A stretch of DNA of 64,000 bases from Sweltsa coloradensis (lineage: Eukaryota > Arthropoda > Insecta > Plecoptera > Chloroperlidae): positions 310,001-374,000 of the forward strand of contig JAMZAV010000897.1 in NCBI GenBank assembly GCA_024449915.1, given 5' to 3'. The translations under genes and the position numbers were made by a program. Below are positions 58,010-64,000 of this stretch, one piece after another. The notes beneath the pieces are model-generated. The model made no database searches, was not told the DNA's origin, and saw nothing but the letters and a program-made list of their open reading frames with translations. The first letter of the stretch is position 1. Each line of letters starts with the position of its first letter.

Positions 58010-58080
58010 AATCTCAGTGGGGTATCGAACCCCGGTCTCCCGATTGCCGGTCGAGTGCTTTACCCCAAAGCTCCCGAGAT
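58010..58080 (-). tRNA. tRNA-like cloverleaf, probable pseudogene or SINE head
   Basis: The minus-strand 71 bases fold completely. The acceptor stem is ATCTCGG with CTGAGAT (one G-T pair), the D arm GCTTT/AAAGC around GGGGT, and the anticodon stem CTCGA/TCGGG around the 7-base loop CCGGCAA. The T arm is GGGG TTCGATA CCCC with a perfect B box (GGTTCGATACC). The anticodon would be GGC (alanine), but position 33 is C instead of the invariant T, the A box is poor and one T-stem pair is broken. A Pol III-derived SINE head or a pseudogene is more likely than a working tRNA. Confidence 0.55.
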
Positions 58081-60759
58081 GGTTAACTGGGTAGATATTA
58101 CTACGATTAGTTTGTTTGGGTTTTAAACTTTTCTGTGGGGCTAGAACGCCCATGATAAATACTCGACACACACTTTTTTCAAAAGAGAAACTAGTCCCGA
58201 TGGCATTTCACTTGATTTCCAGTAAGTACAACATTAATGTTCAAAGAATGATTTTTTTTTGGGTGGCATTCTTGAAAAAAAAATTAAGTGAAAACAGCCA
58301 CCTATAAAGATAGGCATTTCTACAAGAATCCACGAAAATTGGTATCAATAAATAACCACCCGTGAAAAATTTAAGCATCAAAGTCCTTGTTAAAATATTG
58401 CAAATGCAATAAACTATCACGGTTCAAATTTGATATATCTAACCTGGTCTTTTTGCTTTTTATCATTTCAAAAATATGCATGACGCTTTCAATTTTGCGG
58501 AGCGGGCGTAAAATTAATGGGGCATTGGGGGCAGTTCTCACAATGCCAAAATACACAATTAAATTTAAAGTAGGATGTAAACACTTTTGTTTTGGTGCGA
58601 TGACAATCAGCCCCCCCCCCCCCGACCCCCGGAACACTGACCTACTTGCAAAACAATTCCAACCAACGCCCTAGACGATATTTTTTCTTTGTGTACGACA
58701 ACCGACTGTGGGTGGGGTTTCATTATTACAAAGCGAGGAACAGATGTGAGTAAAGCAGAGCGAAGAAATAGATTTGACAAGTCCCACAGATCGATGGAGA
58801 ATTATTACTCTGCGGATATTAGAAAACGAGAGTTCTTCACCATTTTTGAAAGACTTGTCTTCTTAAAGAAGACGAGTACAAGTCAGAACCGAAATTTATT
58901 TTAATTTTTATTAGTAGTAATTGTTCTGCACATTCATAAATTAAAATTATGTGTCACGAGGATGGCAGAAAAAGAGTCTTGATCCCAGCCAACCTTAGCA
59001 ATAAATGTATTAAAAAGATAACAAACCAGAAATATAACAACATTATTCACTTTGGGTTGTTTTTCTGAGAAACAGATAAATAATTTAGGTGTTCATGCAT
59101 AACGTTACTTTGGGACGAAGCAGGCGACGCATTCGAGTCACGGGGCCCCAGTATAAATATTAGGTGCTAGCGCACTGTTTAACGAACATCTATTTACAGT
59201 TTATACTGGTGACATGGAGAGATATTAGAAAGTACCGACAAAGATATTATATATTTACTAAAGAATCTGTTTTTGGATGTCGTCGGTTTGATACTAACCA
59301 CCAGCAGTCTTGACTGAAATATTGTTTTCCAAAGTTGTCATGAGTCATATAGTCAAAAGCTGAAATTGATTTTCCTTTGGGCATTCCTTGCTAATTATAC
59401 TCGTCCGAAAATAAATCGATTAAATAGGTTAAATCAATCAGCGTCGTAACTTATCAAAAGAACAGTATAATGCAGTTGGACAAAATTACATACATGGAAA
59501 CTAAATGGTATGTATTATAACTTGCATTTAAAGAGAAAGTTAAAGTTGAAATGACCTGGTTTGTTAAAATTCTCTTCTAGATTATATTATTCACTCATGT
59601 ATTATAGTAACTAGTAACTAATACACAACACACAAGTATTAATTATAACTATTTGCATCGTTGATTTTTAAATTTTAACTAAATGGCGAACATTTTTTGA
59701 TCAAGCCAATTTCGTACATTTGAAGCTTTAAATTTCCTTTCATATTACGAACTTTTAACTTTAACAAGCTCTTTCCCCTTTAGCAACTTTCTCAAGTGCG
59801 GCTAGGTAAAGCTGTATTTCTTATTTCTTTTCCTCAGATGCCTCCCCAATATCATCTCTTAAAGTAGGGGATTAATACCCGAGCCGTATAATCTCTGCAT
59901 AATTATCAACATCCGCTAAGAGGAAATAGCGGAGTAAAATAAACAACGCTTATAATATAAAAGAGGGGAGGGAAAATATGATAAAAATGGTAATTTACAC
60001 TCGGAAACCTTTTCGGATTCTACCCCGTTTTTTTTGACAGCCACAATGAAAAACCATTTCATTTCGAAGCGACGATCGAAGTTTTCAAAAACAAACAGAA
60101 ATGTGGTGGAATACACACACGCGAATTCATTTCAAAGCTGTAGGAAACTTTTGTGTTTGATAAAAAATCATACTGTGTGGTTTTAATATGGTGAGTTTTT
60201 TTCGATTAGTGGCAGCGAAGTGGAAAACGGTGGTGGGTAGGTGGGGGAAATTTTTTGTGAGGGGGGGGGGGAAACAGACTCTCTTTAAAAATGCCGACAC
60301 TCTAGCTTGGGATATAGGCTCATTCAAGCCGCAGATGCACACTCTATAGCGGTGTGTTGATGTAATATCGTGGCAATGAGGAATTTAAATGTAACGTTTC
60401 TAGTGAAAAATTGTATCTTAAATTGTAAAAGAAACTAAAATACGAAAAAAACAACTATTACCTATTATTTAACGAGTAAAATTGCCGAAGAATGATTATT
60501 TGCATGTTACCATTACCACGTAAGGTTTTCAACGATGGATCCTCTGCAAACAGGGCCTACTAAAACAATACAATTCTGAGATAAAGTGAGTTGATGTATT
60601 TATTGTGTGTAACTTGGCAGGAAGGGTCTAACTTTTCGATGTGCTTCGACCTGGCGGAGTGCGAAAGAGCAACTACGAACGACTCGTATGATACTAGATG
60701 AAATAGAAAAGACGTCTGTAAAAAAATATGCAAAACGGGCTTAGCTAGAGTTAGGCCAT
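58081..60759. other. AT-rich sequence, no gene recognised
   Basis: It contains a run of 13 C (58611-58623) and a G run (60261-60271). Open frames are of chance length. Confidence 0.5.
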
Positions 60760-60955
60760 TTTTGTAGAGCCCAGTCTAACCCAATCTGGTTATAGCTTTC
60801 TTATTCTGTAAGGATGTTGCTGCATAGGGTATGTGACCCTCAGGACGAGGGCTGATAAAGAGGAGTCATTCCCGTGGAAAACCTCGAAAAAACTTCAATC
60901 CGGATTGCTGGGACCTCCCAATTCAGAGTCTTGCGCTTAACCCAGGGTTTTAAAA
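60760..60955 (-). repeat. tRNA-derived SINE, copy 2
   Basis: On the minus strand: head with GGTTAAGCGCAAGACTC and GGGAGGTCCCAGCAATCC, then a body with TGAAGTTTTTTCGAGGTTTTCC split by one base from copy 1, and CAGCCCTCG further on. The shared body with 8625-8870 shows that these are one family. The B box is damaged. Confidence 0.65.
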
Positions 60956-63900
60956 ACGTGAAAACTTTTATTACTATTTTTAAAAAATTTTCATTAATAG
61001 ATTTTTATGGAGATGGGTTGATCGAAGTCAATAACCTTCATAGTAGGTAGGTATTCTATTGCAAGGTCCATGCCTTCTTACAGACATGTGCGCTGCTCAA
61101 ATTCATTAATAATCTGCTTATCGTCCCATTTAACAAAAATGCCAAAATTGTAAACACGTGATTTTGAAATATCATTATAATTTCACTTAGCATTTTAAAC
61201 GTTATGCCATTTAAAAATTTTAAATCATACCACATGCTTTAAAACTAAAAAATGTAACTTAGTTTTGCGCAGTTTATTTAGAGTTTAAACACAGCTTATA
61301 GCATTGTTTGATTTAAAACATGAGATTAACTTCATTTGCCCTGGTTGTTATATTTGAGTACTACGAATTTAAAGTGATGAAAAAAAAGGGCATATTGAAA
61401 CATTCAAATTTTTAACCCTTTATAAAACTTAAGAAAAACACAAAAAAGCGGTAGATAAATATGCGTTTGAAGCAGACAAAACCTTAAATATCAAAGCATT
61501 TGAAATTGAGTGGGTATACTCTGAATACGATTTTTTTAATTTAAAAAGTTAATTTTATTTGAATGAGATGTTTTATTTCGCAATGAAAGTGGCAGGCCTC
61601 TCTGACGAAATTTTAATAACACCGTACCTTGTCAAGTAGTAAAATAAGAAATACCAGGGTTTTAATTTAAACAAGCTTTATTCCATTTCATAGAAAGTAA
61701 TAGCTTCAAGAGTACCCCTTAAAAACAGCTAAACCTGTAATGAATTCCCGGTTTGATATTTAAAATTTTTAAGTTTAGATCCTTTGTAGACAAGTTTGTC
61801 GAGTTTCGTTCGGATGCATTGACAGATCCGGGCGCTGTCAGCGCTAACTTACATAAAAACCCGTCAAAAAAAACACGATCTTACACGACCGCTAAAAAAC
61901 GCAAACGATCTTTTCCGAAATTAGGCGAGAAATTCGAACCCAGTCAAATAGTTGTCCTTTGACGCCAAGGATGCCTTGTTTTCCCACGTCAAATAAATGA
62001 TGGGGGGGGGGGGCAGAACCTCCTAGGATTCAATTATCCCTGCTTGAAAACGGGGGGCGCCTGTGAGGGCCCGGGAGCCACCGCAAGCTGCTTTCAGAGG
62101 ATTTCAACAAGTACAGCCCAAAAATGTCCTCAAGTATAATTAGATGTCACAGCCTACGGCTCGACGTAGGCTGGTAATAAAACTGAAGGTAATTAAGAAG
62201 TGGGAGTGGATGGAACTCTAGAGTTTTTTTTTTAAAATCCTTAATTAATTTAATTTCACAAACGACAACTGATAAAGAGCCCATAAGACAGATGAAGCTA
62301 TTCAAAGTGTAGTTATTTTATATACCAGGTTAAAAGTGCATTATTTAATAAATTTTGTTGTTTACACAGATGAATATTGTCAAACATTTAAATTCGCTCC
62401 CATTTAGGTGAAGTGAGACAACATAATTGCTTGTTACTTTCCAAAAAACAAATAAACGATCTAAAGGAGAAAAAAAAGTAGAATTGGAATGAATCACTAT
62501 TATATGGTATTAACTGCTACTATACTTGCTCCAACGAAAGAATGTGATGCCTTGGTAGTGGTGGGGTTAGAAATGAATGCGCGGTAAAGGGGGGGAATTG
62601 TCGGCCCTTTTGTGTATAAAGAGAAATATATTTTACAAACGCAAGCAAAAATTATCTGTGGTAGACCACAGAGTTCCTCCGTGTGCAAAGATATACGGTC
62701 AGCTTAGCGTGAATAGAATTGACAAAGTTGTTATGTTGGGAAAACAATTTCGAGCCACGTGCATTCTTTCGTTGGGACCACTATACCTGTGAAATAGGCG
62801 ATTATCGTTTAGCAAAATAACTAAACGCACAGATTTCGACTTGACAAGTTTGTTGATCTTATGAGAAAAACAAACCAATTGGGCTAATTTGAGGGTTGGC
62901 AACCAGGCCTTAATACAAAAACTAACTAAAAATTGAGAACAAAATACACAATAAAAACAAAAAGATGGCAAAGTAAAAACTAAAGTTTTAGCTTATTTTT
63001 ATAAATTGTGTGACTAATTTTATGGTTAAGAGTGATATTGTTCATCCTACCCCCATCAAGAGGCACATATAATCATTTAAAGGAAATTATTTGAACTAAC
63101 TCTGTTCTTAAATATATTTTAAGATTTTATGTAAGAACAGATCTTCAGTCTAAATATTTTCCTTTTAATGATAAAATTACCTGTGTTAATGGTTTCTTAT
63201 TTATAAAAGGCCCATAAAAAAAACGCATTTCTATTTAAATTTGATATTAAAATCGAGTAAAAAAAAACTTCAATCCCAAAACACGTAAAATATGTTTTTA
63301 AAGTAAAGTTAACGGGTATCGTTTCCTAACTGCGTGATCAGACCATTAGCTTTATAATTATGTTTGTGTTCTAAATTAAATGACTAATTGGTAACAGTAC
63401 GGCCGTAAAGCTGACTAAGATGCTGTAATTACTTCCCCGTGAATGTAATGGAAAAGCCTAATGAAATACCCAATTAATGAATGGGTGTATATAATTAAAG
63501 CTGCCCCGATGCTCGAGCTGTTGTCTCGACGCGCTGTATAAAATATCAATTGAGGGGGGTAAAGAGAAGTGGATAATAGCGTTAGGGCCACATAAAGAAG
63601 ACTGTCGTGTCGTTCTTTCTGCCACAGTCGCTCGGATTGGATTACAGGGAAAGACATAATTCAATGAATTGTGCGTCCAGTTGCGACGCAGGACGAAATA
63701 CACCCAGTTTCTCATTGTAAGAGATAAATAGCTAGCTAGCTACTCTTTCCTGGAGAAAATTTCTTTAAAGATATACTCAACAGAAAACTTTCATTTGTGA
63801 TTATATAAACTGGTTTTGAACGGACAAAGTATTTCGATTTTGGTTTATTGTTTGCTCATGTCATACTCAATTAATTTCATTTTTCATCGGCTCTTTTAGT

Positions 63901-64000
63901 TATTTCGTGTCACAAGTCTGCCAGCAGCCTTGGACATATTCTTATCTTGGAGGAGACGATGAAGATTTAAAGTCTTTTCTGGCTCGTTGGTTCAATAAAA
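60956..64000. other. AT-rich sequence, no gene recognised
   Basis: It contains a G run (62002-62013) and a perfect 9-base palindrome (62150-62173). GC-richer patches at 61790-61960, 62040-62100 and 63490-63660 have no convincing frames. Confidence 0.5.

Overview
This is a gene-poor, AT-rich stretch of an animal nuclear genome, most likely an arthropod. Introns have GT/AG borders, the two recognisable genes are split into short exons, and mobile-element debris is dense. No bacterial operons, CRISPR arrays or intact rRNA/tRNA genes are visible. The arthropod reading rests on a SMYD-type gene that looks closest to the arthropod SmydA group and on a tRNA-derived SINE of a kind common in arthropods. 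The species is not identifiable by eye.

Layout. At 6.6-11.6 kb on the + strand lie the last five exons of a SET-domain methyltransferase of the SMYD/SmydA type, about 310 codons with perfectly matching splice phases. Its MYND-bearing 5' exons are not visible and are probably upstream of the window. Its introns hold a decayed Ty3/gypsy reverse-transcriptase fragment, a SINE and a small inverted-repeat element. At 30.0-33.3 kb on the - strand are the last two exons of a C2H2 zinc-finger gene with an acidic C-terminus; its upstream exons were not found. At 18.4 kb a THAP-domain-like exon is broken by frameshifts and lies below a GC-rich, promoter-like segment.

Mobile and repeat content. Four elements (1.8, 4.8, 15.2 and 37.2 kb) share a Helentron/HINE-like design: subterminal inverted repeats, a 3' hairpin, a CTAG end followed by T, and internal tandem repeats. 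A hAT-like MITE (11.8-12.4 kb), a short TIR element (38.6-39.0 kb) and a long foldback hairpin (42.3-42.5 kb) are also present. At 44.2-53.4 kb sits a complete LTR-retrotransposon skeleton. It has GTAT target duplications, a primer-site-like sequence, a polypurine tract, and a second transposon nested in its 5' LTR only. It encodes three short gag-like ORFs joined by ATGA overlaps and shows no recognisable polymerase. A 17-base motif equal to the complement of a mature tRNA-Ala 3' end is scattered at 34.9, 41.4, 43.4 and 53.8 kb. From 18.7 to 22.9 kb the sequence is saturated with TAGGCCTA-type words.

The remaining tens of kilobases (12.4-15.2, 15.7-18.0, 23.6-30.0, 33.3-37.2, 53.4-58.0 and 58.1-64.0 kb) are AT-rich sequence in which I recognise no gene. 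The two real genes are not obviously related in function.
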